A DNA stretch of 5,220 nucleotides. Origin: JBEKJU01 sp050011095 (GTDB taxonomy: Bacteria > Desulfobacterota > Syntrophorhabdia > Syntrophorhabdales > WCHB1-27). Shown in pieces: positions 1 through 5,220 of the stretch. The DNA lies in contig JBEKJU010000271.1 in assembly GCA_050011095.1 (NCBI GenBank), forward strand, positions 1 through 5,220. Reading direction: 5' to 3'. The translations under genes and the position numbers were made by a program. The notes under the pieces are model-generated. The model made no database searches. It was not told the DNA's origin and worked only from the letters and a program-made list of their open reading frames with translations. Position 1 is the stretch's first letter, and each line of letters starts with the position of its first letter.

Positions 1-1597
1 GACCGAGGAACCTCGATTCCCCGTAGTCACCAGCCGTTTTTGTGGAGATGAGGAACTGCCAGTCCGATGACTGCAAGAGAAAAAGCTCCCTAGCCATCTG
101 CCTGAGCAGACGGGCCGAGATTTCGTCATCCGAGGCCTTCCTCGCCGCGGCCTCCATGTCCCGCTCCGCCTCGTACAGACACTCCCAGGTCCAGGCTGTC
201 TCCTTGTTATACCAGATGAGGTGGTGGCCGCCTTCCCCCCAAGACCCTTCAGGCAGGCTGATGGTGCCGAGAGGTGCGATATTCCTCAGGGCTGTTGAAG
301 CCTTTTCTATTGTAACATAATTCCCGTCAAAAGCAGAAGCGAGGGCGCCGAGCCACTCTATTCCCTCGAACCACCAGTGGCCGAAGAGCTCGGCATCGAA
401 CGTAAGGGTGAGCACGCCGGTCCTCCCTGTCTCGCGACGATACCGGCGGAGCTTGCCCTCAACGAGGGCCGCAAAGTGGCGGGCGTGTTCCTGCACCCTG
501 TCTCGCGCCATATCCGGCTCGTAGGCCTCCTTTGTGCCGAGATCGGAAAGGTGGTCTGTCACCCGCCAGTACCTGAGTCCCCCCGGCGTATGCTTCTTAT
601 GGAACTCCAGGTAGTATGGGTCTCCGGGGTACCCCCATTGGCCGCTCCACACCTGGTGGCTCGTATCCGTGTCGCGGGCGAAGAAGGCGACCTCGCCCGC
701 GCCCGGCCGGCCTGTTGTGTGAATAGCGTAAAGGTCCGCCGCCCTTTCCGTCCGTTCCGCTTTCTCATCCGTCCCTTTTCCGGAAAGGGCGGCCGGCAGG
801 GCGGCAAAGGGCCCGTACATTCCGCGGGCGGCCCCTTCTTCCCTCAAGGCAGGCCCACGGCCGACGTCTTCCACATAGCCGGTCAGAGGCGAAGGACTCC
901 TCGGGAGTTGATCGCCGTCGATGAAGAAATATTTCAGGGTATGGGCGGCAAGGACGGCCTCGATGCCGCGAAGGGCACGCCCGTCAGGGTGATCGCCGGG
1001 GACAGCCTTTTCGGGCCGGTACGCGCACTCCGGAAGCCACATGCCCTCGGGCTCGCGGGAAAAGTGCGCCCTGTAGGTCGCAATTCCCTGCCCGATCTGG
1101 GCATCGATGGAACTCTCGCGGCCGAGCAGCGGCAGGTAGGCATGGGTGGCGGCCGAGACGATCAACTCGATCTTGCCTTCCTCCTGGAATTGTCTGAAGG
1201 ACGCGAGGAGGTCTTCCTTGTATACATCGGTAAAGTCGGCGAGGCGGGATTCGTAAAAGTCCCGCCACCGCTCGGCCAGGAGGGCCTGCCCTTTTTGGCC
1301 AAGGCCTTCGAACGATCCCCGGTCGAGCAAGGCCGCCCGTATCTTCTCCCCCATGTAAGCCTTCAGCCCGGTCCTGAAGAGACGGGACGCGAGCATCTCG
1401 CAAAGAACAGGGGTAATGCCTATAGTGAAGTGGGAGGGCCGTTCTTTTCGTGAAGGCGCGCCGAGCAGATTGAGGAGCGGGATGTACGTCTCGCACGCCG
1501 CCTCATGCAGCCAATCGGTGCCATGGGGCCATTTGCCATGGGAGAGAACATATGGCAGATGTGCGTGGAGGACCAGGACAAGATATCCCTCGGGCAT
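1..1597 (-). CDS. Glycoside hydrolase family 57 protein (DUF1957 type), probable 1,4-alpha-glucan branching enzyme; C-terminus cut by window edge
   Basis: The frame is open from ATG 1597-1595 down to base 1, giving 532 residues. No stop is reached, so the gene continues past the left edge. The N-terminus (MPEGYLVLVLHAHLPYV) carries the first conserved GH57 block, HAHLPY (11-16). WLPECAY (187-193) holds the expected catalytic nucleophile Glu190, and TFDAELFGHWWFEG (399-412) holds the expected acid/base Asp401. VWSGQWGYPGDPYYLEFH (316-333), the PEGSWGEGG block and the helical SSDWQF segment near the left edge fit the DUF1957 branching-enzyme branch of GH57 rather than the alpha-amylase branch. 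Known branching members form alpha-1,6 branches in glycogen-like glucans in the cytoplasm; no signal peptide is seen here. The start is supported by TAAGGA five bases upstream. Short family members are about 520 residues, so this one is longer, apparently through extra sequence around residues 265-303. It could instead be a GH57 hydrolase of another specificity. It is divergent from the transporter at 1843. Confidence 0.93.
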   Translation of the reverse strand, partial: MPEGYLVLVLHAHLPYVLSHGKWPHGTDWLHEAACETYIPLLNLLGAPSRKERPSHFTIGITPVLCEMLASRLFRTGLKAYMGEKIRAALLDRGSFEGLGQKGQALLAERWRDFYESRLADFTDVYKEDLLASFRQFQEEGKIELIVSAATHAYLPLLGRESSIDAQIGQGIATYRAHFSREPEGMWLPECAYRPEKAVPGDHPDGRALRGIEAVLAAHTLKYFFIDGDQLPRSPSPLTGYVEDVGRGPALREEGAARGMYGPFAALPAALSGKGTDEKAERTERAADLYAIHTTGRPGAGEVAFFARDTDTSHQVWSGQWGYPGDPYYLEFHKKHTPGGLRYWRVTDHLSDLGTKEAYEPDMARDRVQEHARHFAALVEGKLRRYRRETGRTGVLTLTFDAELFGHWWFEGIEWLGALASAFDGNYVTIEKASTALRNIAPLGTISLPEGSWGEGGHHLIWYNKETAWTWECLYEAERDMEAAARKASDDEISARLLRQMARELFLLQSSDWQFLISTKTAGDYGESRFLG

Positions 1598-1602
1598 GAA
1601 TA

Positions 1603-1608
1603 TCCTTA
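1603..1608 (-). promoter_or_regulatory. Shine-Dalgarno of the GH57 gene
   Basis: Reading the minus strand, TAAGGA lies five bases before the ATG at 1597. It is the only good ribosome binding site near a start in this frame and fixes the start, just ahead of the conserved HAHLPY block. Confidence 0.75.
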
Positions 1609-1622
1609 TTTGAATTTTATTT

Positions 1623-1652
1623 ACAGTAGCACAAAAGGGATTTTGCGCGCAA
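1623..1652 (-). promoter_or_regulatory. Possible promoter of the GH57 gene
   Basis: On the minus strand, TTGCGC (1652-1647) and TACTGT (1628-1623) are separated by 18 bases. Transcription would start near base 1616, giving a leader of about 19 bases that includes the Shine-Dalgarno. Both boxes match the sigma70 consensus only partly. A better -10 match, TAAAAT (1619-1614), has no -35 partner and would place the start inside the ribosome binding site. This is a weak call made by eye. Confidence 0.3.
1643..1652. promoter_or_regulatory. Perfect 10-bp palindrome in the divergent intergenic region, possible operator
   Basis: TTGCGCGCAA is a perfect inverted repeat without spacer. It covers the candidate -35 box of the GH57 gene and lies about 190 bases before the transporter start. 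A dimeric repressor bound here would block the GH57 promoter. The site is short and its core is alternating GC, so chance is possible. No regulator gene is in the window. Confidence 0.3.
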
Positions 1653-1688
1653 GGAGAATGGCGAAGCCGCAGCCCGCGCGATTGTGCC

Positions 1689-1704
1689 GATGGGTCTTCC
1701 CATC
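1689..1704. other. Short hairpin (6-bp stem, TCTT loop) in the divergent intergenic region
   Basis: GATGGG (1689-1694) and CCCATC (1699-1704) are perfect complements around a 4-base loop. On the plus strand CCCCGTGTTTTG follows, which has only a four-T run, so it is a poor intrinsic terminator. On the minus strand no T run follows. It could lie in the leader of the transporter mRNA if that starts upstream; no convincing promoter for that gene was found. Confidence 0.35.
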
Positions 1705-1842
1705 CCCCGTGTTTTGTGGTTTCTTTATCTCCATGGTCACTAGCCGGTCCAGGGCGAACCCGGTGTGGGGAGGCGTTCACGGGATCCGCGACGGGAAGAA
1801 CGAAGGGACGTTAGGCAAAACGAACAGGACGGGCAGGGGGAT

Positions 1843-3300
1843 ATGGGCCGGCTCGGGATCGGGGGATTGTCGAGGCGATACAAACTAAGGAAGGTCACCC
1901 TCGCACTGGTGGTGATGCTCATCGTTTTCGCACCTATCGCCCTCTCCAGGCTGATGACGGAGACGGCGGACGGCGGCCACGTCCATGGCCTGATGATCCT
2001 GCCTTTTGTCCTGCTCCTTTTCTCGATCGCCCTCGTGCCTCTTATGGACGCCCGGTGGTGGGAGCGTTACTACCCCGGCGTGTCACTCGGTCTCGCGCTG
2101 ATTGCCGTGATCTACTATGTCCTCGTCACAGGGGAAAGCGGCCGCATGGTCAGGACGGCCAACGAATATCTGAGCTTCATGGCGCTCATCGGGTCGCTCT
2201 ACGTTGTTTCCGGGGGTATTTACGTCAGGATCAGGGGGCGGTCCACCCCGCTCGTCAATACCGTTCTTTTGGCCCTGGGGGCGGTGATGTCGAATTTCCT
2301 CGGGACGACGGGCGCCTCGATGGTACTCATCAGACCCTTCGTCCGGATCAACAGGTACAGGATTTCGGGATACCATGTCGTCTTCTTCATATTCATCGTC
2401 TGCAACATCGGCGGCATGCTCACCCCTATCGGCGACCCCCCTCTCTTTCTCGGATATCTGAAGGGGGTTCCCTTTCTGTGGGTGATCACCCACATCTGGT
2501 CCATATGGCTGATCGCGACAGGACCGGTTCTGCTCGTCTTTTACCTCATCGACAGGCGCAATTTCAGGAGGCTTCCCGCCGCGTTGGGCCACGAGATAGC
2601 AGAGAAGGGGGAGCATCCCTCCGTGGGCGGCCTCGGGAATCTCGTTTTCCTCGCGGCCATCCTCGGCGCGGTCTTTCTTCCCCGGCCGGTTCGGGAGATC
2701 GTCATGCTTGCGGCCGCTTTGGCGAGCGGCCTTTCCACCCATCGCGAGGTGCACGACAGGAATGCCTTCGACCTTGCCCCGCTGAAGGAGGTGGCGGTCC
2801 TCTTCGCGGGGATTTTTGCCACCGTGACCCCCGTAATGGACTGGGTCCAGATGAACGCGGCCAGTCTCGGGATCACGCGGACGGGACAGTTCTACTGGGG
2901 CTCCGGGATTCTGTCAAGCGTACTGGATAATGCCCCGACCTACCTCAACTTCCTGAGCCTCGCATGCGGGCTCCACGGTCTCAGCGTCGATAACCCGCTC
3001 CACGTGAAGGCCCTTCTGGGCCTCCTCCCGCCCCAGGCCGCGGGCAACCCGATTTCTCACGTTATCCATGGGGCGCTCGCGCCCCCGGGGGAGTCGTGGA
3101 GGTACGTCCTCGCAATTTCGGCGGCCTCAGTCATGTTCGGCGCCCTCACCTACATCGGAAACGGGCCCAACCTGATGGTCAAATCGATCGCCGAGCGGTC
3201 ACACGTGAGAATGCCGTCTTTCTTTGCATACATAATAGCCTATTCGATTCCGGTTCTTATTCCTGTTTTCGTCATTATCTGGCTCGGGTTTTTCTTCTGA
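1843..3300 (+). CDS. Multi-pass membrane transporter of the CitMHS/NhaD/ArsB-like ion transporter superfamily (putative citrate or sodium:proton antiporter type)
   Basis: From ATG 1843 the protein has 485 residues, mostly hydrophobic, with roughly 11-12 likely membrane segments starting with residues 18-35. Two related hairpin-like motifs mark the ion transporter superfamily fold: SNFLGTTGAS (150-159) with NIGGMLTPIGDPPLFLG (188-204) in the first half, and SSVLDNAPTYLNF (358-370) with TYIGNGPNLMVK (436-447) in the second. This is the inverted-repeat layout in which such Gly/Pro/Asn loops bind ion and substrate. The sequence resembles proteins annotated as putative citrate transport or sodium:proton antiporter; the real substrate is not shown by sequence. 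The start is uncertain: an in-frame GTG at 1765 would add 26 charged, low-quality residues, so ATG 1843 behind AGGGGG (1835-1840, only two bases away) is preferred. Another in-frame option is TTG 1867. The gene is followed by a terminator and is probably monocistronic. Confidence 0.9.
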   Translation: MGRLGIGGLSRRYKLRKVTLALVVMLIVFAPIALSRLMTETADGGHVHGLMILPFVLLLFSIALVPLMDARWWERYYPGVSLGLALIAVIYYVLVTGESGRMVRTANEYLSFMALIGSLYVVSGGIYVRIRGRSTPLVNTVLLALGAVMSNFLGTTGASMVLIRPFVRINRYRISGYHVVFFIFIVCNIGGMLTPIGDPPLFLGYLKGVPFLWVITHIWSIWLIATGPVLLVFYLIDRRNFRRLPAALGHEIAEKGEHPSVGGLGNLVFLAAILGAVFLPRPVREIVMLAAALASGLSTHREVHDRNAFDLAPLKEVAVLFAGIFATVTPVMDWVQMNAASLGITRTGQFYWGSGILSSVLDNAPTYLNFLSLACGLHGLSVDNPLHVKALLGLLPPQAAGNPISHVIHGALAPPGESWRYVLAISAASVMFGALTYIGNGPNLMVKSIAERSHVRMPSFFAYIIAYSIPVLIPVFVIIWLGFFF

Positions 3301-3303
3301 CCT

Positions 3304-3330
3304 GCCGGACCTTCCTCCGGCGCACTTTTT
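3304..3330 (+). terminator. Intrinsic terminator of the transporter gene
   Basis: GCCGGA (3304-3309) pairs perfectly with TCCGGC (3316-3321) around a 6-base loop, and TTTTT (3326-3330) follows after four bases. It begins four bases after the stop codon of the transporter. The stem is short but all of it is strong pairing, and the position is what a terminator of this gene would need. Confidence 0.62.
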
Positions 3331-3414
3331 GCCGTTGAAATTACCGCGCCATTTCGGTATCTTAACGATATCTTGTCGCTCCGCGCGCGAAAATGCGCTT
3401 ATTGGCTGTTCGGT

Positions 3415-3446
3415 TTCTCCCCTTGATGAAGACGTCAAGGAGAGGG
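3415..3446 (+). promoter_or_regulatory. Strong stem-loop in the region before the MFS gene, not a terminator
   Basis: CCTTGATG (3421-3428) pairs with CGTCAAGG (3433-3440) with one T-G wobble around an AAGA loop. After a C-A mismatch the stem goes on with three Watson-Crick pairs (3417-3419 with 3442-3444) and two wobbles. No T run follows on either strand, so it is not an intrinsic terminator. It could be a leader RNA structure or a DNA operator for the exporter 110 bases downstream. It matches no riboswitch class I recognise. Confidence 0.4.
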
Positions 3447-3520
3447 CCCATACAAAGGCGTGTTTCCGGCCTAACCCGGTCGTATGATCGCTCGTGTTCC
3501 GAAGACCCCCTGGCGGGCCG

Positions 3521-3540
3521 GGAGAGATGCGGAGAGATGA
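3521..3540 (+). repeat. Tandem 10-base purine repeat before the MFS start
   Basis: GGAGAGATGC is followed at once by GGAGAGATGA, so the first nine bases repeat with a 10-base period. Each copy contains a Shine-Dalgarno-like GGAG and an ATG. The second ATG (3537) opens a four-codon frame, ATG AAG GGG GGG TAA, ending at 3551, whose stop overlaps the AAGG ribosome binding site of the MFS gene. Confidence 0.6.
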
Positions 3541-3557
3541 AGGGGGGGTAAGGCGGA

Positions 3558-4817
3558 ATGGATCGGTCGCGGCATACCGTCGTCATTGTTCTCCTTGGCG
3601 GCCTGTCGGCGCTAGGCCCTTTCGCGATCGACACGTATCTGCCGGGCTTCCTCGTCATCGCCCGCGATCTGAAGACCGACGTGGCCCATGTCGGGTTCAC
3701 CCTCACGAGCTACATACTTGGGGTCGCCGTGGGCCAACTGGTATATGGTCCTATCCTCGACCGTTGGGGACGAAAAAAACCACTCGTCATCGGGACCGCC
3801 ATCTTTTCCGCGGCCGCCATAGGCTGTGCGCTCGCGCCTTCCATCAACTGGTTGATCACGCTGCGGCTGTTTCTTGCCCTGGGCGGGTCTGTGGGCCTCG
3901 TGGGCAGCAGGGCGATTATCCGGGACCTCTTTTCGGGGCGTGACATAGCGCGCGCGCTGTCCATGCTCATGATGGTATTCGGTGTCGCGCCCGTAATCGC
4001 CCCCACCATGGGGGGCCTCCTGGTGGCCGCCTTCGGCTGGCGGTCCGTCTTTGCCGTCCTTGCCGGCATTTCGGTGCTCATGGTCGTCGCCGTGAAGCAC
4101 TACCTCTATGAGAGCAAGGGGTGCGACCCCTCCGTCTCGCTTCGACCTAAGCACGTCCTCGTGTCATATATCGCGGTGTTCAAGGAGCGGGAGTTCACCC
4201 TCTATGCCCTGGCCGCCGCGGCCACGTCAGGGGCGCTTTTCTCCTACCTCACCGGGGCCCCCTTCCTTTACGGCCACCTCTTCGGTTTCACCGTCAGCCA
4301 GACGGGATGGCTTATCGGGATGAATGCATGCGCACTGATCGCGGCGAACCAGGTGAACAGGATGGCCCTCAGGAGGTACGGGAGCAGCCGTGTCCTCGTC
4401 ACGGCCACGTCCGTCCAAGCGACGACAGGTCTGCTGCTTCTGGCCGGCGCCCTGTCGGGGTTTCTCCCCCGGACGGCAACCCTGGGCCTCATCGTCTGTT
4501 ACCTGTTCTGCTTCGGTTTTGTCTTCCCCAACGCCATAGCCCTCGCCCTCCAGCCATTTTCGAGGAATGCGGGAAGCGCGTCGGCCCTGGTCGGGAGCAT
4601 CCAGATGGGCGCCGGCGCGCTGGCATCCTGGAGCGTCAGCTATTTTCATAATGGAACACCCGTGCCGATGATTTTGACGATGACCGTATCCGCCGTGGTC
4701 AGCCTCGTGCTGTTTGTGTGGGGAGCGCTGCCGCCGAGAGTCGACAATGGCCAACCGGTCCCCGATCCACCATCGAGAATAGTGAAAAGGCTCGTTGGCC
4801 CCGAGAAATCGGGGTGA
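3558..4817 (+). CDS. Bcr/CflA-type multidrug exporter of the major facilitator superfamily (DHA1)
   Basis: The 419-residue length and about 12 hydrophobic segments fit a drug:proton antiporter in the inner membrane. Family signatures are clear: LSALGPFAIDTYLPGF (16-31) with Asp25 in the first membrane segment; motif A at GPILDRWGRKKPL (64-76); ALGGSVGLVGSRAIIRDLF (107-125), matching the Bcr motif B region with Arg118; and motif C at GVAPVIAPTMGG (142-153). The second half contains the typical SYLTGAPFLYGHLFG (229-243). Such proteins export compounds such as bicyclomycin, sulfonamides or chloramphenicol, but substrate cannot be read from sequence. ATG 3558 starts just before the first membrane segment, with AAGG at 3550-3553 and a G-rich tract at 3542-3548 as possible ribosome binding sites. 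The C-terminal tail of about 28 residues is polar. Terminated transcription upstream and a long leader suggest its own promoter, which I could not identify with confidence. Confidence 0.93.
   Translation: MDRSRHTVVIVLLGGLSALGPFAIDTYLPGFLVIARDLKTDVAHVGFTLTSYILGVAVGQLVYGPILDRWGRKKPLVIGTAIFSAAAIGCALAPSINWLITLRLFLALGGSVGLVGSRAIIRDLFSGRDIARALSMLMMVFGVAPVIAPTMGGLLVAAFGWRSVFAVLAGISVLMVVAVKHYLYESKGCDPSVSLRPKHVLVSYIAVFKEREFTLYALAAAATSGALFSYLTGAPFLYGHLFGFTVSQTGWLIGMNACALIAANQVNRMALRRYGSSRVLVTATSVQATTGLLLLAGALSGFLPRTATLGLIVCYLFCFGFVFPNAIALALQPFSRNAGSASALVGSIQMGAGALASWSVSYFHNGTPVPMILTMTVSAVVSLVLFVWGALPPRVDNGQPVPDPPSRIVKRLVGPEKSG
4799..4814. other. 6-bp stem with GAAA tetraloop at the 3' end of the MFS gene
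   Basis: CCCCGA (4799-4804) pairs perfectly with TCGGGG (4809-4814) around GAAA, a GNRA-type loop. A G-T wobble (4798 with 4815) extends it into the stop codon. No T run follows on the plus strand, so it is not a standard intrinsic terminator. It may protect the mRNA 3' end or cause pausing. It lies wholly inside codons for the polar tail, so coding constraint could also explain it. Confidence 0.4.
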
Positions 4818-4833
4818 CGGGAATGAGACGGAC

Positions 4834-4862
4834 TTGAAAATCCCGGCCCTGCGATATAGCAT
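4834..4862 (+). promoter_or_regulatory. Probable sigma70-like promoter of queC
   Basis: TTGAAA (4834-4839) and TAGCAT (4857-4862) are spaced by 17 bases. Transcription would start near 4869 and give a leader of about 20 bases, enough for the ribosome binding site but too short for a preQ1 riboswitch. TATAGC (4855-4860) and CATAAT (4860-4865) overlap as alternative -10 boxes at worse spacing. No experimental support. Confidence 0.45.
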
Positions 4863-4878
4863 AATGGATGCTCCCACC

Positions 4879-4885
4879 GGAAGGA
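4879..4885 (+). promoter_or_regulatory. Shine-Dalgarno that decides the queC start
   Basis: GGAAGGA lies three bases before ATG 4889. An in-frame ATG at 4868 would add seven residues but has no ribosome binding site and would sit at the predicted transcription start, so 4889 is preferred. Confidence 0.65.
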
Positions 4886-4888
4886 CAT

Positions 4889-5220
4889 ATGACGCCGCGT
4901 GAACGACCGGCAGTAGTCTTACTGAGCGGCGGTCTCGACTCATCGACACTGCTCGCCCTCGTGAGAACCGGCCCTTACGCAACGAATGCCCTGACCTTTC
5001 GCTACGGGCAGAGGCATCTCGCCGAGATAGAGGCGTCACAACGAATAGCGGGCGCCCTCGGGGTCAGACGGCACGTCATCCTGGATATCGACCTCAGGGT
5101 CTTCGGCGGCTCGGCCCTCACCGACGACATCAGCGTTCCGAGGGGTCGCCGGATCGAGGAGATATCCGGGAACATTCCCGTTACCTATGTTCCCGCCCGT
5201 AACACCATCTTCCTCTCCTT
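4889..5220 (+). CDS. queC: 7-cyano-7-deazaguanine (preQ0) synthase QueC, N-terminal part; cut by window edge
   Basis: 110 codons are visible and the frame is open at the right edge. QueC is usually about 220-240 residues, so roughly half is seen. It is an ATP-dependent cytosolic enzyme that turns 7-carboxy-7-deazaguanine plus ammonia into preQ0, the precursor of queuosine in tRNA. The ATP-pyrophosphatase P-loop SGGLDSST is at 13-20, the family motif FRYGQRH at 37-43, and the YVPARNTIFLS signature at 100-110, right at the edge. The zinc-binding cysteines expected near the C-terminus lie outside. The gene starts 71 bases after the MFS stop and has its own likely promoter. No other queuosine gene (queD, queE, queF) is in the window; one may follow downstream. 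Confidence 0.95.
   Translation, partial: MTPRERPAVVLLSGGLDSSTLLALVRTGPYATNALTFRYGQRHLAEIEASQRIAGALGVRRHVILDIDLRVFGGSALTDDISVPRGRRIEEISGNIPVTYVPARNTIFLS

Noticed and set aside
377..1453. Plus-strand open frame of 358 codons
   Set aside because: It lies wholly antisense to the GH57 gene, whose catalytic motifs are in the minus frame. Its translation has no recognisable domain and is typical of shadow frames in GC-rich DNA.
984..1496. Minus-strand open frame of 170 codons, possibly a frameshifted GH57 piece
   Set aside because: The GH57 frame runs without a break through this region, and conserved residues before and after it are in the same frame, so there is no frameshift.
2055..2930. Plus-strand open frame of 291 codons overlapping the transporter
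   Set aside because: Arg/Pro/His-rich translation with no domain; the other frame encodes clear membrane segments and motifs.
3356..3373. Inverted repeat TATC-TTAAC-GATA as an operator
   Set aside because: Four-base arms in an AT-richer patch are too short to support a call.
3483..3488. TATGAT as a -10 box for the MFS gene
   Set aside because: Five of six bases match, but no acceptable -35 box lies 16-18 bases upstream.
3362..3706. Minus-strand frame across the intergenic region into the MFS start
   Set aside because: No recognisable protein, Arg-rich composition, and it overlaps the MFS coding start in antisense.
4818..4845. CGGGA and TCCCG as a terminator between the MFS gene and queC
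   Set aside because: The arms are only five bases with an 18-base loop and no T run follows; the region is better read as the queC promoter.
4227..5039. Minus-strand open frame of 270 codons across the MFS end and queC start
   Set aside because: It is antisense to two well-supported genes and shows no domain.
1..5220. CRISPR array, insertion sequence, tRNA or rRNA
   Set aside because: No regularly spaced repeats, transposase-like protein, terminal inverted repeats or tRNA/rRNA-like sequence was seen on either strand.

Overview
This GC-rich bacterial window holds four protein genes. Two run off the window edges. The order is: a GH57-type alpha-glucan enzyme (minus strand, C-terminus cut at base 1); a divergently transcribed multi-pass membrane transporter of the NhaD/ArsB/citrate-transporter-like superfamily (plus); a Bcr/CflA-type major facilitator drug exporter (plus); and the first half of queC, the preQ0 synthase of queuosine biosynthesis (plus, cut at the right edge). 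The GC-rich coding style, the use of AGG for arginine, and the pairing of a GH57 branching-enzyme-like protein with this anion/sodium-transporter family suggest an anaerobic bacterium of the Desulfobacterota (former Deltaproteobacteria) or Nitrospirota kind. That assignment is inference and weak; no rRNA or other phylogenetic marker is present.

Layout. Bases 1-1597 are the GH57 gene, with both catalytic carboxylates visible and a good Shine-Dalgarno. Bases 1598-1842 are a divergent intergenic region with a perfect 10-bp palindrome (TTGCGCGCAA) lying over a possible -35 box of the GH57 gene and a 6-bp hairpin. Bases 1843-3300 are the transporter, followed directly by an intrinsic terminator (3304-3330). 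Bases 3331-3557 carry no gene but contain a strong non-terminator hairpin, a tandem 10-nt purine repeat and a four-codon mini-ORF whose stop touches the ribosome binding site of the MFS gene. Bases 3558-4817 are the MFS exporter, whose last codons fold into a 6-bp stem with a GAAA loop. A sigma70-like promoter (TTGAAA-N17-TAGCAT) precedes queC, which starts at 4889.

The four genes do not form an obvious pathway: glucan metabolism, ion or organic-anion transport, drug efflux and tRNA modification. The terminator after the transporter, the long leader before the MFS gene and the separate promoter before queC suggest mostly independent transcription units. I see no mobile element, CRISPR array, tRNA, rRNA or attachment site. 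I also do not see a clear undescribed multi-gene system. The observations most worth following are an apparent insertion in the GH57 catalytic domain and the structured leader of the MFS gene.
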